A DNA stretch of 64,000 nt from NCBI RefSeq assembly GCF_040546595.1, contig NZ_JBEPOB010000001.1, positions 1,985,001 to 2,049,000 on the forward strand, read 5' to 3'. Below, piece by piece: positions 27,290-36,758 of the stretch (position 1 is its first letter; each line of letters opens with the position of its first letter). The notes under the pieces are model-generated. The model was not told where the DNA came from. It made no database searches and worked only from the letters and a program-made list of their open reading frames with translations. This DNA is from Bosea sp. OAE506. Its GTDB lineage: Bacteria > Pseudomonadota > Alphaproteobacteria > Rhizobiales > Beijerinckiaceae. The position numbers and the translations under genes are program-made.

Positions 27290-28405
27290 TCAGCGGGCGG
27301 CCGCGGGGGCGATGGTCTCGGCGGCCGGGCCAGCCGCCGGCACGGCGACATGGCGCTTGAGCCGCAGGAACGGCTTCTCGATATAGAGCCAGGACAGCAG
27401 CGCGAAGACGATCGCCAGAGGCAGCGAGGCCGCGAAGAGCAGCGGGCCGGAGCCATGCAGCACGGCGAATTTGGCGATCAGCGCCTGCTGGATCGGGAAG
27501 CCGTAGAGATAGATGCCGTAGGAGATGTCGAGCCGGTTGATCGACTTCGGCAGCTGCAGCGGCAGCAACCCGATATAGATCACGCAATAGGTGAGGAACG
27601 GCGCGACGAGGAAGCCCAGCGCCCGGTCGCCTGCCATCAGCAGCATGGCGACGGCGAGGGCGCCGAGGAAGAGCAGCCAGTGCATCTTCAGCGCGTCGCG
27701 CCACTGGTAGAAGACGCAGCCGGTCAGGAAATGCAGCACGGCCACCGCCCAGTGGTAATTGCCGGGCTGGGCGCCGAAGCCGAACCGATAGGCGGCCGCC
27801 GTCCCGGCACAGGCGAGACCGAGGATCGCCAGTGGCAGCAGCCGCCGGCGACGCAGCGCGCCGAAGCCGATCATCAGCGCCATCAGGATGTAGCAGTAGA
27901 ATTCCGGCTTCAGGGTCCAGAGGTTCTGGTTGACCGTGCCGGGCAGAGGGTTCGTCTCGAAGACGCCCGGCAGTTCGAAGCGGATGCGGCCGACGATGTT
28001 GCCGAAATACTCGATGAAGCGGATGTCGCGGACATAGTCGATCAGGGGATAGGTGGTGAAAAGCGGCCCCAGAATGATCGCCGAGAGCGTGACCTCGACG
28101 AGAAGCGCCGGCGCGATCCGCAGGATGCGCAGCGCGAGGAAGGGCGTGACCGCCGCCGTGCGCACCGCGCTGCCGGTGACGAGAAAGCCGCTCAGTGCAA
28201 AGAAGGCCGGAACCAGGCTGAGCAGCAGGAGACCGCGCAGACCCGTCCAGTCGTTGCTGACGTCGGCGCCCGCGATCCAGCCGGAATGGGCGGCGAGGAT
28301 CAGGATCGAGAGGCCGAGGCGCAGGGCGTTGAAGCCGGGTCCTTCGCCGCGGTGCGCGCGCAGGATGTCCCCCGCACTGGGGACCGGACGGCTGAGGCCG
28401 ATCAT
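27290..28405 (-). CDS. Acyltransferase 3 (OafA/ExoZ-like)
   Basis: A 371-residue acyltransferase family 3 protein with about ten membrane segments and the family's N-terminal motif NALRLGLSILILAAHSGW (conserved catalytic His). Members transfer acetyl or succinyl groups to exported sugars. Convergent with a Wzy-like polymerase 23 bases away, suggesting polysaccharide modification. Confidence 0.83.
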   Translation of the reverse strand: MIGLSRPVPSAGDILRAHRGEGPGFNALRLGLSILILAAHSGWIAGADVSNDWTGLRGLLLLSLVPAFFALSGFLVTGSAVRTAAVTPFLALRILRIAPALLVEVTLSAIILGPLFTTYPLIDYVRDIRFIEYFGNIVGRIRFELPGVFETNPLPGTVNQNLWTLKPEFYCYILMALMIGFGALRRRRLLPLAILGLACAGTAAAYRFGFGAQPGNYHWAVAVLHFLTGCVFYQWRDALKMHWLLFLGALAVAMLLMAGDRALGFLVAPFLTYCVIYIGLLPLQLPKSINRLDISYGIYLYGFPIQQALIAKFAVLHGSGPLLFAASLPLAIVFALLSWLYIEKPFLRLKRHVAVPAAGPAAETIAPAAAR

Positions 28406-28592
28406 CGAGAACTCCCGCCGGCCCGTTGGGGCTGGTTTAACGCCGCATTAACTCTGTGCGCCGGATTCGGGCGGGCGCCCATCTCGGAGTGGCGTTATGG
28501 TTAACGGTAGATGGGGCTGCAGAGCGCCCGATCGTCCACGCTCATCTTTCGCGCTTGCGGCGCGGATGCCGAACCATCAAAATGCCGGCTGC

Positions 28593-28605
28593 ATACAGTC
28601 TGTAT
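28593..28605. promoter_or_regulatory. ATACA-GTC-TGTAT palindrome upstream of hydantoinase gene
   Basis: A 5-3-5 inverted repeat 47 bases before the hydantoinase start. The half-sites resemble those of the GTATAC sites at 33820 and 37763, although their arrangement differs. A GntR regulator lies downstream of the hydantoinase gene. Confidence 0.4.
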
Positions 28606-28652
28606 CCCGTCGGGCCGTCCCGAGGGGTCGAAGCGCCTGCCAGGGATAGTTC

Positions 28653-30101
28653 ATGAGCTACGATCTCGTCATCGCCGGCGGCACGGTCGCCACCGCCTCC
28701 GACACGTTCTCCTGCGATATCGGCGTGCGCGACGGGACGATCGTGGCGATGGGGCACGATCTCGGCCCGGCGAAGCAGACGATCGATGCCACCGGCCATC
28801 TCGTGCTTCCCGGCGGCATCGACAGCCATGTCCATATTGCCCAGCCGAGCGGTGACGGCATCGTCATGGCCGACGACTTCGCCTCCGGCACGCTCTCGGC
28901 GGCGTTCGGCGGCAACACCACGGTGATGCCGTTCTGCATGCAGGAGAAGGGCACGTCGCTGCGCGAGACGGTGAAGGATTATCACAAGCTGGCGGAGGGG
29001 CGCTGCTACACCGACGTCTCCTTCCACCTCGTCATCTCCGAGCCGACCGAGCAGGTGCTGGGGCAGGACCTGCCGGCGCTGATCGAGGACGGCTACACCT
29101 CCTTCAAGGTCTTCATGACCTATGACGGGCTGGCGCTGAACGACCGCGAGATGCTCGAGGTGATGTCGGTGGCGCGCGAGACCGGCGCGCTCGTCATGGT
29201 CCATGCCGAGAACTACGACGCGATCCGCTTCCTGACCGACCGGCTGGAGCGGGGCGGGCACATCGCGCCGAAGTTCCACGGGACGTCGCGGCCGATTCCC
29301 GTCGAGCGCGAGGCGACGCATCGCGCGATCTCGCTCGCCGAACTCGTCGATGTGCCCGTGATGATCGTCCATGTCTCGAACCGCGAGGCGATGGAGGAGA
29401 TCGCACGCGCCCGATCGCGGGGCCTCAAGGTCTATGGCGAGACCTGCCCGCAATATCTCGTGCTGACCGAGAAGGACATGGACGGCCTCAACATGGAGGG
29501 CGCGAAATATGTCTGCTCGCCGCCGCCGCGCGACACCGCCAGCCAGCAGGCCTGCTGGGAGGGCCTGTCGAACGGCATCTTCAACGTCTTCTCCTCCGAC
29601 CATTGCCCGTTCCGCTACGATGATCCCGCCGGCAAGCTGATCCCGAAGGGCAGGACCTCCTTCCGCTGGGTGCCCAACGGCATCCCCGGCGTCGAGACAA
29701 GGCTGCCGATCCTGTTCTCGGAAGGGGTCGGCAAGGGGCGCATCACGCTGAACCAGTTCGTCGCGCTGTCCGCGACCAACCATGCGAAGACCTATGGGCT
29801 GACGAAGAAGGGCTCGATCGCGATCGGCATGGATGCCGATATCGCGATTTGGGACCCCAGGCGCGAGGTCACGATCAGCCAGTCCCTGCTGCACCATGGC
29901 AGCGACTACACGCCCTATGAGGGCATCCAGGTGACGGGCTGGCCGGTGACCACGATCCTGCGCGGGCAGGTGCTGGTGCGCGACGGCGAGCTCGTCGGGA
30001 AGCCGGGGCAGGGCGGGCATGTCGCACGCGAGCGCTCGGCGCTGGCGGCTCCGGCGGGCCAGCTTCCGACAGGGTTCGAGCCTGCCGGGCGCCACCGGTG
30101 A
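28653..30101 (+). CDS. hydA: Dihydropyrimidinase / D-hydantoinase
   Basis: Hydrolyses dihydropyrimidines or 5-substituted hydantoins to N-carbamoyl amino acids. The 482-residue amidohydrolase has IDSHVHIAQPSG near residue 57, the carboxylated lysine site SFKVFMTYDG near 150, HVSNREAM and SSDHCPFRYDD (catalytic Asp). It differs from allantoinase and dihydroorotase motifs. No carbamoylase or DPD gene is present; the next gene is a GntR regulator 82 bases on, and the rest of the locus (28.6-41.8 kb) is a catabolic array, so a role in degrading a cyclic imide or lactam is likely. Confidence 0.88.
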   Translation: MSYDLVIAGGTVATASDTFSCDIGVRDGTIVAMGHDLGPAKQTIDATGHLVLPGGIDSHVHIAQPSGDGIVMADDFASGTLSAAFGGNTTVMPFCMQEKGTSLRETVKDYHKLAEGRCYTDVSFHLVISEPTEQVLGQDLPALIEDGYTSFKVFMTYDGLALNDREMLEVMSVARETGALVMVHAENYDAIRFLTDRLERGGHIAPKFHGTSRPIPVEREATHRAISLAELVDVPVMIVHVSNREAMEEIARARSRGLKVYGETCPQYLVLTEKDMDGLNMEGAKYVCSPPPRDTASQQACWEGLSNGIFNVFSSDHCPFRYDDPAGKLIPKGRTSFRWVPNGIPGVETRLPILFSEGVGKGRITLNQFVALSATNHAKTYGLTKKGSIAIGMDADIAIWDPRREVTISQSLLHHGSDYTPYEGIQVTGWPVTTILRGQVLVRDGELVGKPGQGGHVARERSALAAPAGQLPTGFEPAGRHR

Positions 30102-30183
30102 TGGCCGGTACCGCTTCCGGACTTGATGGCCGGCGCCGCCTCGTCCAAAGACGGTCCTGCAACCTGAGGACGAAGACTCGCGC

Positions 30184-30849
30184 ATGACCCTGACCGAGCC
30201 GGGCGAGACCCCCGAGCAGACCGGCGGCTACAACCTCTCCAACCTCGCTTACAAGGCGGTGTCGGACATGGTGCGCGGGCGCCGGCTCAAGGGCGGCGAG
30301 GTCATCGTCGAGGCGAAGCTCGCCGATGTGCTCGGCATCTCGCGGACGCCGCTGCGCGAGGCGCTGCAGCGGCTGGAGGGCGAGGGCCTGGTGGTGAAGG
30401 CCGCCAACCGCTCCTTCATGGTGCGCAATGTCGATCTCGGCGAATATCTTCAGAGCCTGAAGGTGCGCGAACTGCTCGAGGGCGAGGCGGCGGCGCTCGC
30501 CGCGGGCCGGTTGTCGCAGGCGAAGCTCGCCATGGTCCATCGCGAGATCGATGAGTTGATGGCGGCGACGACCTATCACACCGACGCTCACTGGCGCTCC
30601 GACGACAATGTCCACGGCCTCTATATCGACGGCTGCGGCAATGCCGTGATGGGGCAGATGATCCGCTCGCTGCGGGTGACGACGCGGCTGTTCGAGATCG
30701 CCCGGCTCGCCGACCGCGTCGGGCAGGATGCAGTCGAGCATCTCGAGATCGTTGTCGCGCTGGAAGCCGAGGACCCCAAGCGCGCCCGCAAGGCCGCCCA
30801 GGCGCATATCAAGAGCCTGTCGCGCTTCTCGCTCGACAATATCTCCTGA
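30184..30849 (+). CDS. GntR-family transcriptional regulator (FCD)
   Basis: A 221-residue regulator with an N-terminal winged helix (ADVLGISRTPLREALQRLEGEGLV, residues 43-68) and a C-terminal FCD-type all-helical domain (about residues 90-215, with the metal/ligand-binding DNVHGLY and QAHIKSLS helices). Such repressors control degradation of small carboxylic acids and lift off when bound to an intermediate. Probably regulates the surrounding locus; the GTATAC palindromes at 33820 and 37763 are plausible operators. Confidence 0.85.
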   Translation: MTLTEPGETPEQTGGYNLSNLAYKAVSDMVRGRRLKGGEVIVEAKLADVLGISRTPLREALQRLEGEGLVVKAANRSFMVRNVDLGEYLQSLKVRELLEGEAAALAAGRLSQAKLAMVHREIDELMAATTYHTDAHWRSDDNVHGLYIDGCGNAVMGQMIRSLRVTTRLFEIARLADRVGQDAVEHLEIVVALEAEDPKRARKAAQAHIKSLSRFSLDNIS

Positions 30850-30873
30850 CGCTTCGGACGCCTCCGCGCCGGC

Positions 30874-31755
30874 TCAGGTCCGCGAGCGGATCAGCGCCAC
30901 GCCGCTGGCGATGACGATGGCTGCGCCCAAAAGCGTCGCCGGCGTCGGCACCTCCTCGAAGACGAGATAGCCGATCAGGCAGGCGGCGATGATCTGGGAA
31001 TAGATCATTGGCGAGATCACCGCAGTGGGTGCGCGCCGGAAGGCCTCGATCAGCAGAAGATGCGCCAGCGTACCGAAGGCGCCGCCGACCGCCAGCAGGC
31101 CCCATTCCCACGGCGCCATCAGCGACCATGACCAGGGCAGAGCGAGCGAGGTGATCGCAAGCGCGAAAAAGCCGACATGGAACAGCATCGCCAGCGGATC
31201 TTCGTCTCCGGCGATCGCGCGCGTCAGGACATGATAGCCGGCGTTCGCCAGTGCCATGGCGAGCGGAAAGACGAGAAAGCCGCCGGCACCCGGGGCCTGC
31301 GGCTGCAAGGCGACCATCACGCCGGCGAAGCCCGCGAGAATGCAGGCCCAGCGCCGCAGCGACGGCTGCTCCTTCAGGAATATCATCGCCAGGATGGTGG
31401 CGATCAGCGGGGCCGAGAAGGTGATCGCATAGGTCTGCGCCAGCGGCATCGTCTTCAGCGCCAGCACGATGAAGACGGTGGTGCCGACCAGTGCCGCGCC
31501 GCGGCAGAGCTGAATGACGGGGTGTCGCGTTACCAGCATGCGCCGCGCGCCGAGAAACGGCATCGCGGCGACGAGATAGACGACCTGGAACAGGTTGCGG
31601 CCCCAGGCCAGGAACAGCACATCATGGCGTGCCGCCAGCGCCTTCAGGATCGAATCCAGACTGACGAAGCAGAAGGTCGCCACCACCATCAGCAGCGCGC
31701 CGATGACGATGTCGCGCCGGCTGCGCCGCAGGGCCTCGGCGCCGGAATCAGACAA
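30874..31755 (-). CDS. EamA/DMT-family transporter
   Basis: A 293-residue membrane protein with ten predicted transmembrane segments in two EamA repeats (VIGALLMVVATFCFVSLDSILKALAAR and PLAMLFHVGFFALAITSLALPW). Such proteins export amino acids or metabolites. It starts with TTG at 31755, overlapping the 3' end of the phosphotriesterase-like gene by 8 bases, so the two are translationally coupled. Confidence 0.82.
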   Translation of the reverse strand: MSDSGAEALRRSRRDIVIGALLMVVATFCFVSLDSILKALAARHDVLFLAWGRNLFQVVYLVAAMPFLGARRMLVTRHPVIQLCRGAALVGTTVFIVLALKTMPLAQTYAITFSAPLIATILAMIFLKEQPSLRRWACILAGFAGVMVALQPQAPGAGGFLVFPLAMALANAGYHVLTRAIAGDEDPLAMLFHVGFFALAITSLALPWSWSLMAPWEWGLLAVGGAFGTLAHLLLIEAFRRAPTAVISPMIYSQIIAACLIGYLVFEEVPTPATLLGAAIVIASGVALIRSRT

Positions 31756-32794
31756 GGGTGAGCAGCCGTCGCGGCGTTTCGATCAGGAGCTGGTCGATCA
31801 TGGCCTCGTCGAATCCCTTGCGGCGCATCATCGGCACCACATTCTCGATCAGATGGCCATAGCCATGGCCGCCGTGACGCTTGAGCCGCGTCTTGGTGCA
31901 GATGTCCTGCGAGAGCGTCACTTGCGCGCCATGGCCGCGCGCGACGAGCCCGGCGATCCAGTTCAGCCGCATGCCGTCATTGGGCAGGTCGATCGGCGCG
32001 AAGGGGTAATGCGAGGATTCGATGCCGAAGAAATCCCACTCCGCGATCGCGCCGGTTTCGACCAGCGCCAGCGCCTGGTCGAGGGTCGCGAAGGTGCGGT
32101 CGAGATGGCTGATGATCAGGCGCGTGACATCGCCGCCGGCCGCCGCGACATGCGCGACGACCTGCAGGGGCGAGGCGGGGTCGCGGCCGGGATGGACGTT
32201 GATGCTGGCGCCGGTCTCGCGCTGGGCGATGGCTGCGGCTGTGAGGGCGCGCAGCTCGCCCGGGGTCGGCGGATCGCTGATGCCGATCTCGCCGATGATG
32301 CCGGCGCGGACATCGCTGCCGTGGAGGCCATCGCGGACGCTGGCGATCATCAGCGCGGCGAGGTCGTCGGTCGAGCGCGTGGTCAGGGCCTCGCCGGCAA
32401 AGCTCTCGATATAGACACCGCAGCCGGCGACGATCGCGACGCCGGTCGCCTGCGATATCGCGCGCAGGCCGAGCGGGTCAGGCTTGATGCCCTCGATGGT
32501 CAGCTCGACGATGGCGCGGCCGCCGCTCTCGCGGAAGAGCCGCACCTCCTCCGTCATCTCAGAAACATCCGAGAGGATGTGGTTCCCGTAGTGCCGGCAC
32601 CAGTGATAGCGGATTTCGGAGGCGTTCCAGGGCGTAATCTCGACTTGCGGGAGGCCCTGGGCGGCGAGCTCCGGCGGCGTGACGTCGCAGAGCAGATGCT
32701 CGTGCATCAGCGTCGGGCCGAGATCGGCGGGCGCGATCGGGCCGCAGACGGTCTGGATCTCGCCGGGGGCGGCGGGGCGGTTCGGCGCAGTCAC
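31748..32794 (-). CDS. Phosphotriesterase-like metal-dependent hydrolase
   Basis: A 348-residue member of the phosphotriesterase/PTE-like-lactonase family (GTG start). The first metal pair HEHL is near residue 31; a Glu in GEIGIS replaces the carboxylated lysine as in PhP proteins; histidines in INVHPGRDP and SHLDRTFA and the Asp in SQDIC complete the site. Biological substrates of this family include N-acyl lactones, lactones and phosphoesters, so a lactone or lactam hydrolase is possible here. It heads an operon with a DMT transporter. Confidence 0.8.
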   Translation of the reverse strand: MTAPNRPAAPGEIQTVCGPIAPADLGPTLMHEHLLCDVTPPELAAQGLPQVEITPWNASEIRYHWCRHYGNHILSDVSEMTEEVRLFRESGGRAIVELTIEGIKPDPLGLRAISQATGVAIVAGCGVYIESFAGEALTTRSTDDLAALMIASVRDGLHGSDVRAGIIGEIGISDPPTPGELRALTAAAIAQRETGASINVHPGRDPASPLQVVAHVAAAGGDVTRLIISHLDRTFATLDQALALVETGAIAEWDFFGIESSHYPFAPIDLPNDGMRLNWIAGLVARGHGAQVTLSQDICTKTRLKRHGGHGYGHLIENVVPMMRRKGFDEAMIDQLLIETPRRLLTLV

Positions 32795-32828
32795 GGGCGC
32801 TGTCAGTCGGGTCGGAGGACAGGCACGC

Positions 32829-32907
32829 CGTCATTGCGAGGAGCGCAGCGACGAAGCAATCCAGGAGACGTGGAGGCCTGGATTGCTTCGCTGCGCTCGC
32901 AATGACG
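32829..32907. repeat. Palindromic repeat, CGTCATTGCGAG family copy 4
   Basis: Left CGTCATTGCGAGGAGCGCAG, right CTTCGCTGCGCTCGCAATGACG, between the phosphotriesterase-like gene and the binding protein gene. Arms are slightly less perfect than in copies 1-3 (an extra GAG). Confidence 0.88.
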
Positions 32908-32916
32908 GCGGAGCGA

Positions 32917-33729
32917 TCAGAAGTAGGGCGTGAAGCCGGTCGGGTTGAGCATCTTGATGCCGAACCACTTGACCCACAGCGCGTCGGTCTTGCCGCGGCG
33001 GTGCATCTCGAAGATCGCGACGTTGAGCCAGTCCTTCAGGCCGGTCGCGTTCTTGGCGAGGCCGAAGCTGCAATAATAGACGTCGACCGGCGTCTCGACG
33101 ACCTTCCACTTCACGTCCTTGAAGCGGTTCATCTGCTCGCCGACGAAATCGATCACGTCGATCATCGCATCGCCGCGACCCTGCGCCAGGGCGCGCACGG
33201 CGTCGGGGTAGTTGTCGAGCAGCGTGACCTTGGCCTGCTTGAGGTTGTCCTCGATGAACTTCACCGGCGTGGTGCCGCGCACCTGGATCAGGGTAACGCT
33301 CGGGCTGTCGAGCTCCTTCCAATCCTTGTAGGGCTTGGCTTCGGTCGTGAGCACGCCGAAGACCTCGGTGTGAACCGGCACGGTAAAGTCGATGACCTTG
33401 GCGCGCTCGGGATTGCGCGTCATCGCGCCCATGACGAGATCGATCTTGCCCGAGGCGACGAAGGGGATGCGGTCGGGCGAGCCGGTCTGCACGATCTCCA
33501 GCTTCACGCCCAGCATCTTGGCGATCTCGGTGGCGAAATCGACGTCGAAGCCGACGATCTCGTTCTTCTCGTCGAACTTGGCCAGCGGCGGCAGCGTCGG
33601 GTTGACGCCGACCTTGAGCGTGCCGGATTTCAGGATTTCGTCGAGTGTCCGGGCTTCCGCCGTTACGGGAAGCGCGGCGGTGGCGAGGCCGAGCAGCGCG
33701 GCAAGGCCGAGCGCGAATTTGTTGAGCAT
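32917..33729 (-). CDS. Polar-amino-acid-type ABC binding protein 1
   Basis: A 270-residue family 3 solute-binding protein. Start at MLNKFALGLAALLGLATAALP (33729) gives a signal peptide with cleavage around EARTLDE; the open frame upstream would run through the promoter. Motifs GTLKVGVNPTLPP and GFDVDFATEIAKMLGVKLEIVQTGS are typical. It is a close paralogue of the protein at 37806 (matching stretches GVNPTLPP, GSPDRIPFV, GAMTRNPERAKVIDFT versus GAMSRTSERAKVIDFT). It is divergent from the dehydrogenase operon with a GTATAC site between. Confidence 0.87.
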   Translation of the reverse strand: MLNKFALGLAALLGLATAALPVTAEARTLDEILKSGTLKVGVNPTLPPLAKFDEKNEIVGFDVDFATEIAKMLGVKLEIVQTGSPDRIPFVASGKIDLVMGAMTRNPERAKVIDFTVPVHTEVFGVLTTEAKPYKDWKELDSPSVTLIQVRGTTPVKFIEDNLKQAKVTLLDNYPDAVRALAQGRGDAMIDVIDFVGEQMNRFKDVKWKVVETPVDVYYCSFGLAKNATGLKDWLNVAIFEMHRRGKTDALWVKWFGIKMLNPTGFTPYF

Positions 33730-33819
33730 GGGTCCCCTCAGACAGTCAGGTTGAACGCCTCGGCTGCTGTCATGGCCTGCTCTTGACGGCCGCCCATGTT
33801 GCACCGATTGTCCACGGAC

Positions 33820-33827
33820 TGTATACA
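33820..33827. promoter_or_regulatory. TGTATACA palindrome in divergent promoter
   Basis: An 8-base perfect palindrome with flanks ACTGTATACACTG in the gap between binding protein 1 and the [2Fe-2S] protein gene. Looks like a FadR/GntR-type operator (TTGTATACAA-like). Shared core GTATAC at 37763. Confidence 0.5.
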
Positions 33828-33875
33828 CTGCGTCGCCCTTGTAAAGCGGCGGCGGGCGGGGAATCGGACGAACGG

Positions 33876-34163
33876 ATGACGGCTCTGCGGATTGCGGACG
33901 GGTTCCGGCGGGGTGCTGCCGTCACCTTCCAAGTGGATGGCACGGCCGTCGGCGGCCATCGCGGCGAAACGCTCGCTGCGGCGCTGCTGGCAGCCGGTAT
34001 CACCCGGCTGCGCCACAGCCCGCGGGAGTTCTCGCCGCGCGGCGCCTATTGTTTCATGGGCGTCTGCCAGGAATGCGTGGTGCAGGTGGACGGCGTGCTG
34101 CGCCAGTCCTGCCAGGTGCCTGTCGAGGACGGGCTTGTCGTCGAACTCAAGGGCTCGCTTTGA
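33876..34163 (+). CDS. [2Fe-2S] small subunit, HcnA/LhpF-type
   Basis: A 95-residue ferredoxin-like protein with the four cysteines of a [2Fe-2S] cluster (CFMGVCQECVV and a distant Cys in RQSCQVPV). It resembles the small subunit of HCN synthase, opine oxidases and D-hydroxyproline dehydrogenase. The start MTALRIADGF (33876) is preceded by no strong ribosome site; upstream extension would pass through the divergent promoter. It begins a three-subunit dehydrogenase operon (33876-36758). Confidence 0.85.
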   Translation: MTALRIADGFRRGAAVTFQVDGTAVGGHRGETLAAALLAAGITRLRHSPREFSPRGAYCFMGVCQECVVQVDGVLRQSCQVPVEDGLVVELKGSL

Positions 34164-34164
34164 G

Positions 34165-35592
34165 ATGACGCCAGCCGATCTCATCGTCATCGGAGCCGGC
34201 CCGGCCGGCGCCGCTGCGGCTCTGGCCGCAAGCGCTGCCGGGCTGTCGGTGGTGCTGCTGGACGAGGCCGCCTCTCCCGGCGGGCAGGTCTATCGCGCGC
34301 CGCCTGCTGGCCTCTCGGTCGCACCCGAAAAGCGAGGCGCCGACGAGCGGGCGGGGGATGCGCTGCGCGCGGCGGTTGCCGCTTCATCCGTGGTCTGGAA
34401 GGGCGGCGCGCGGGTCTGGTCGATCTCGGGCGCCTTTCGCGTCGATGCGGTGACGGAGGCGGGGAGCGAGAGTTTCACCGCGCCGCGGCTGGTCGCCGCT
34501 ACCGGCGCGCATGAGCGGCTGGTGCCCTTTCCGGGCTGGACGACGCCGGGCGTGATCGGGCTCGCGGCGGCGACGATCCTCTTGAAGTCGCAGGGCATGG
34601 TGCCGGGTCGGCGCACGGTGGTGGCGGGCTGCGGGCCGCTGCTGGCGGCGGTGGCGGCCAAGATCGTCGCGGGGGGCGGCGAGGTCGCGGCGATCATCGA
34701 TCTGTCGGGGCCGGGCGACTGGCTGAAGGCGCTTCCGGCGATGGCGAGCCGGCCGGATCTGCTGCGGCAGGGCCTTGGATGGGCACTGAAGCTGGGCGCG
34801 GCGCGCGTGCCGGTGCTGTTTCGCCATACGGTCACGGCCGTCTCCGGCTGCGAGGCCTGCGAGATGGTGACGGTCGCGCCTGTTGATGCGGAGGGGCGGC
34901 CCACTGACGGCAAGTCACGGGTGTTCGCTGCCGATGCACTCGCCATCGGCCACGGGCTGGTGCCGGGCAGCGAGATCCCGAAGCTGCTGCGGGCGGAGCA
35001 TCGCTTCGCGCCGGAGGCGGGCGGCTGGACGCCGGTGCGCGACGCTTTCGGGCGCTGCTCGATCGCGGGGCTCTATGCCGTCGGCGACGGCACGGCGGTG
35101 GCGGGTGCCGAGCCGGCGCGGCTCTCGGGGCGTCTCGCCGGGCTGGCGGCTGCGCAGGATGCAGGCCGGCTGTCGGACGATGTCTTTGCCCGGGAAGCGG
35201 GGGAGGCGCGCGTCGCGCTTGACAAGGCGCTGGTCTTCGCCGGCGCGATCAACCGGCTCATGCGGGCGCGGCCGGCGATGGTCGAGGGGATTGCCAACGA
35301 TACGGTGGTCTGTCGCTGCGAGGATGTCCGCCGCGGCGAGATCGAGGCCGCCATCGCGGCCGGTGCGCGCGAGATCAACCAGCTCAAGCATTTCACCCGC
35401 TGCGGCATGGGCCCCTGCCAGGGCCGGATGTGCGGCGAGACGGCGGCGACGCTGCTCGCCCGCCATGTCGGTTCGCGCGAGGCAGCGGGCTACTGGACCG
35501 GGCGGCCGCCGCTGCGCCCCGTGCCGCTGGCCGATCTGCTTGGGCAGTTCGACTATGCCGACATCCCCGTGCCGACGCCGGCCCCACTATGA
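34165..35592 (+). CDS. FAD/NAD-binding oxidoreductase subunit, HcnB/LhpE-type
   Basis: A 475-residue flavoprotein with an N-terminal GxGxxG dinucleotide fold (IVIGAGPAGAAAALAASAAG, residues 5-24), a second nucleotide-binding site, and C-terminal cysteines CRCED and CGMGPCQGRMCG, the BFD-like [2Fe-2S] motif of this subunit family. It follows the small subunit by 1 base and its ATGA overlap with the next gene at 35589-35592 couples translation. Probably the alpha subunit of a heterotrimeric FAD-dependent amino-acid dehydrogenase. Confidence 0.88.
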   Translation: MTPADLIVIGAGPAGAAAALAASAAGLSVVLLDEAASPGGQVYRAPPAGLSVAPEKRGADERAGDALRAAVAASSVVWKGGARVWSISGAFRVDAVTEAGSESFTAPRLVAATGAHERLVPFPGWTTPGVIGLAAATILLKSQGMVPGRRTVVAGCGPLLAAVAAKIVAGGGEVAAIIDLSGPGDWLKALPAMASRPDLLRQGLGWALKLGAARVPVLFRHTVTAVSGCEACEMVTVAPVDAEGRPTDGKSRVFAADALAIGHGLVPGSEIPKLLRAEHRFAPEAGGWTPVRDAFGRCSIAGLYAVGDGTAVAGAEPARLSGRLAGLAAAQDAGRLSDDVFAREAGEARVALDKALVFAGAINRLMRARPAMVEGIANDTVVCRCEDVRRGEIEAAIAAGAREINQLKHFTRCGMGPCQGRMCGETAATLLARHVGSREAAGYWTGRPPLRPVPLADLLGQFDYADIPVPTPAPL

Positions 35593-36758
35593 GCGCGCCC
35601 TACGATCTCGCCATCGTCGGCGGCGGCATCCATGGCGCGACGGTGGCGCTGTTCTGCGCGCGGGCCGGCATGAGGACCGTGCTGTTCGAGCGCGGTGCGC
35701 TGTGCCGCGAGGCCTCGGGCGTGAATGCGGGCACGCTGACCATGCAGATGACGCGGGTGGCGCTGATCCCCTACGCGCTGCAGGCCCATGCGATGTGGGC
35801 CTCGGCGCGGGAGTGGCTGGGGCATGATGTCGGCGTCGTCGTCTGCGACGGGCTCTCGCTCGCCTTCACTGAGCGCGAGGCGGAACTGCTCAGCTTCCGG
35901 GCCGGCAAGCGCCGCGAGGCGGGTGCGCCGATCGAGCTGATCTCGGAGCAGGCCGCGCGCGCGGTGGAGCCGGGGCTCGGCGACGGCGTCCTGCTCGCCG
36001 GGCATTGCAAGGTCGACGGCTATGCCAATGCCTATCTGACGGGGCAGGCCTATCGCGCCGCGCTGATCGAGGCCGGTGTCGATCTGCGCGAGGAGACGCC
36101 CGTCTCCGGTGTCGAACGCGAGGAGGGCGGCTTCGCCGTGCAGACCGCGGCAGGCCCGGTCCGGGCCAAGCGGCTCGTGCTGGCTGGCGGGGTCTGGCTC
36201 GAGGAGATGGCGGCCTGGCTCGGCATTCATCTGCCGATCAAGGTGCTGGTGAACCAGCTCGCGGTGACCGAGCGCGTGGCGCCCGTCATGCGCACGGTCG
36301 TCGGCATCGCCAGCGGGCTGTTGTCGCTCAAGCAGTATCCGCATGGCACGGTGGTGATCGGCGGCGGCTGGCAGGGTCGGGGCGACCGGCAGCGCGGCGG
36401 GGTCGAACTCGTGCCCGAGAGCCTGATCGGCAATATGCGCCTCGCCTGTCACGCCATCCCCGCGTTGCGGAATGCCAGGCTGGCGCGCGCCTGGGCGGGG
36501 CTGGAAGCCGAGACGGCCGATGCACTGCCGGCGGCCGGGCCGATCCCGGGCATCCCCGACGCCTATATCTGCGGCAGCGTCCACTCCGGCTACACCAGCG
36601 GCCCCTACATCGCCCGGCTGCTCGCCCAGCGCATCCTCGGGCAGGAGCCTGCGGACCCGCTCTTCCCGATCGACCGGCTGCTGACGTCGCCGGCTTCCTC
36701 GCCCACTCCATCCGCCGATGCAGGCCGAGCCACCGATGAACAGCCACAGCATGTCTGA
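35589..36758 (+). CDS. FAD-dependent DAO-family subunit, HcnC/LhpB-type
   Basis: A 389-residue D-amino-acid-oxidase-family flavoprotein. FAD fold LAIVGGGIHGATVALFCARAG (residues 7-27), then the DAO domain, and the C-terminal GGGWQGRGD and SGYTSGPYIA motifs. It is the catalytic (beta) subunit partner of the two upstream genes, as in HCN synthase, nopaline/octopine oxidase and D-hydroxyproline dehydrogenase. Which amino or imino acid it oxidises is unknown. Confidence 0.88.
   Translation: MSAPYDLAIVGGGIHGATVALFCARAGMRTVLFERGALCREASGVNAGTLTMQMTRVALIPYALQAHAMWASAREWLGHDVGVVVCDGLSLAFTEREAELLSFRAGKRREAGAPIELISEQAARAVEPGLGDGVLLAGHCKVDGYANAYLTGQAYRAALIEAGVDLREETPVSGVEREEGGFAVQTAAGPVRAKRLVLAGGVWLEEMAAWLGIHLPIKVLVNQLAVTERVAPVMRTVVGIASGLLSLKQYPHGTVVIGGGWQGRGDRQRGGVELVPESLIGNMRLACHAIPALRNARLARAWAGLEAETADALPAAGPIPGIPDAYICGSVHSGYTSGPYIARLLAQRILGQEPADPLFPIDRLLTSPASSPTPSADAGRATDEQPQHV

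Noticed and set aside
25621..27456. 611-codon minus-strand frame opposite the permease and polymerase genes
   Set aside because: Arg/Gln/Asp-rich shadow without domain; the plus strand has clear transmembrane proteins.
33730..33875. Upstream extension of binding protein 1 and of the [2Fe-2S] gene
   Set aside because: Both open frames cross the divergent promoter with the TGTATACA site; the downstream starts give a proper signal peptide and family N-terminus.
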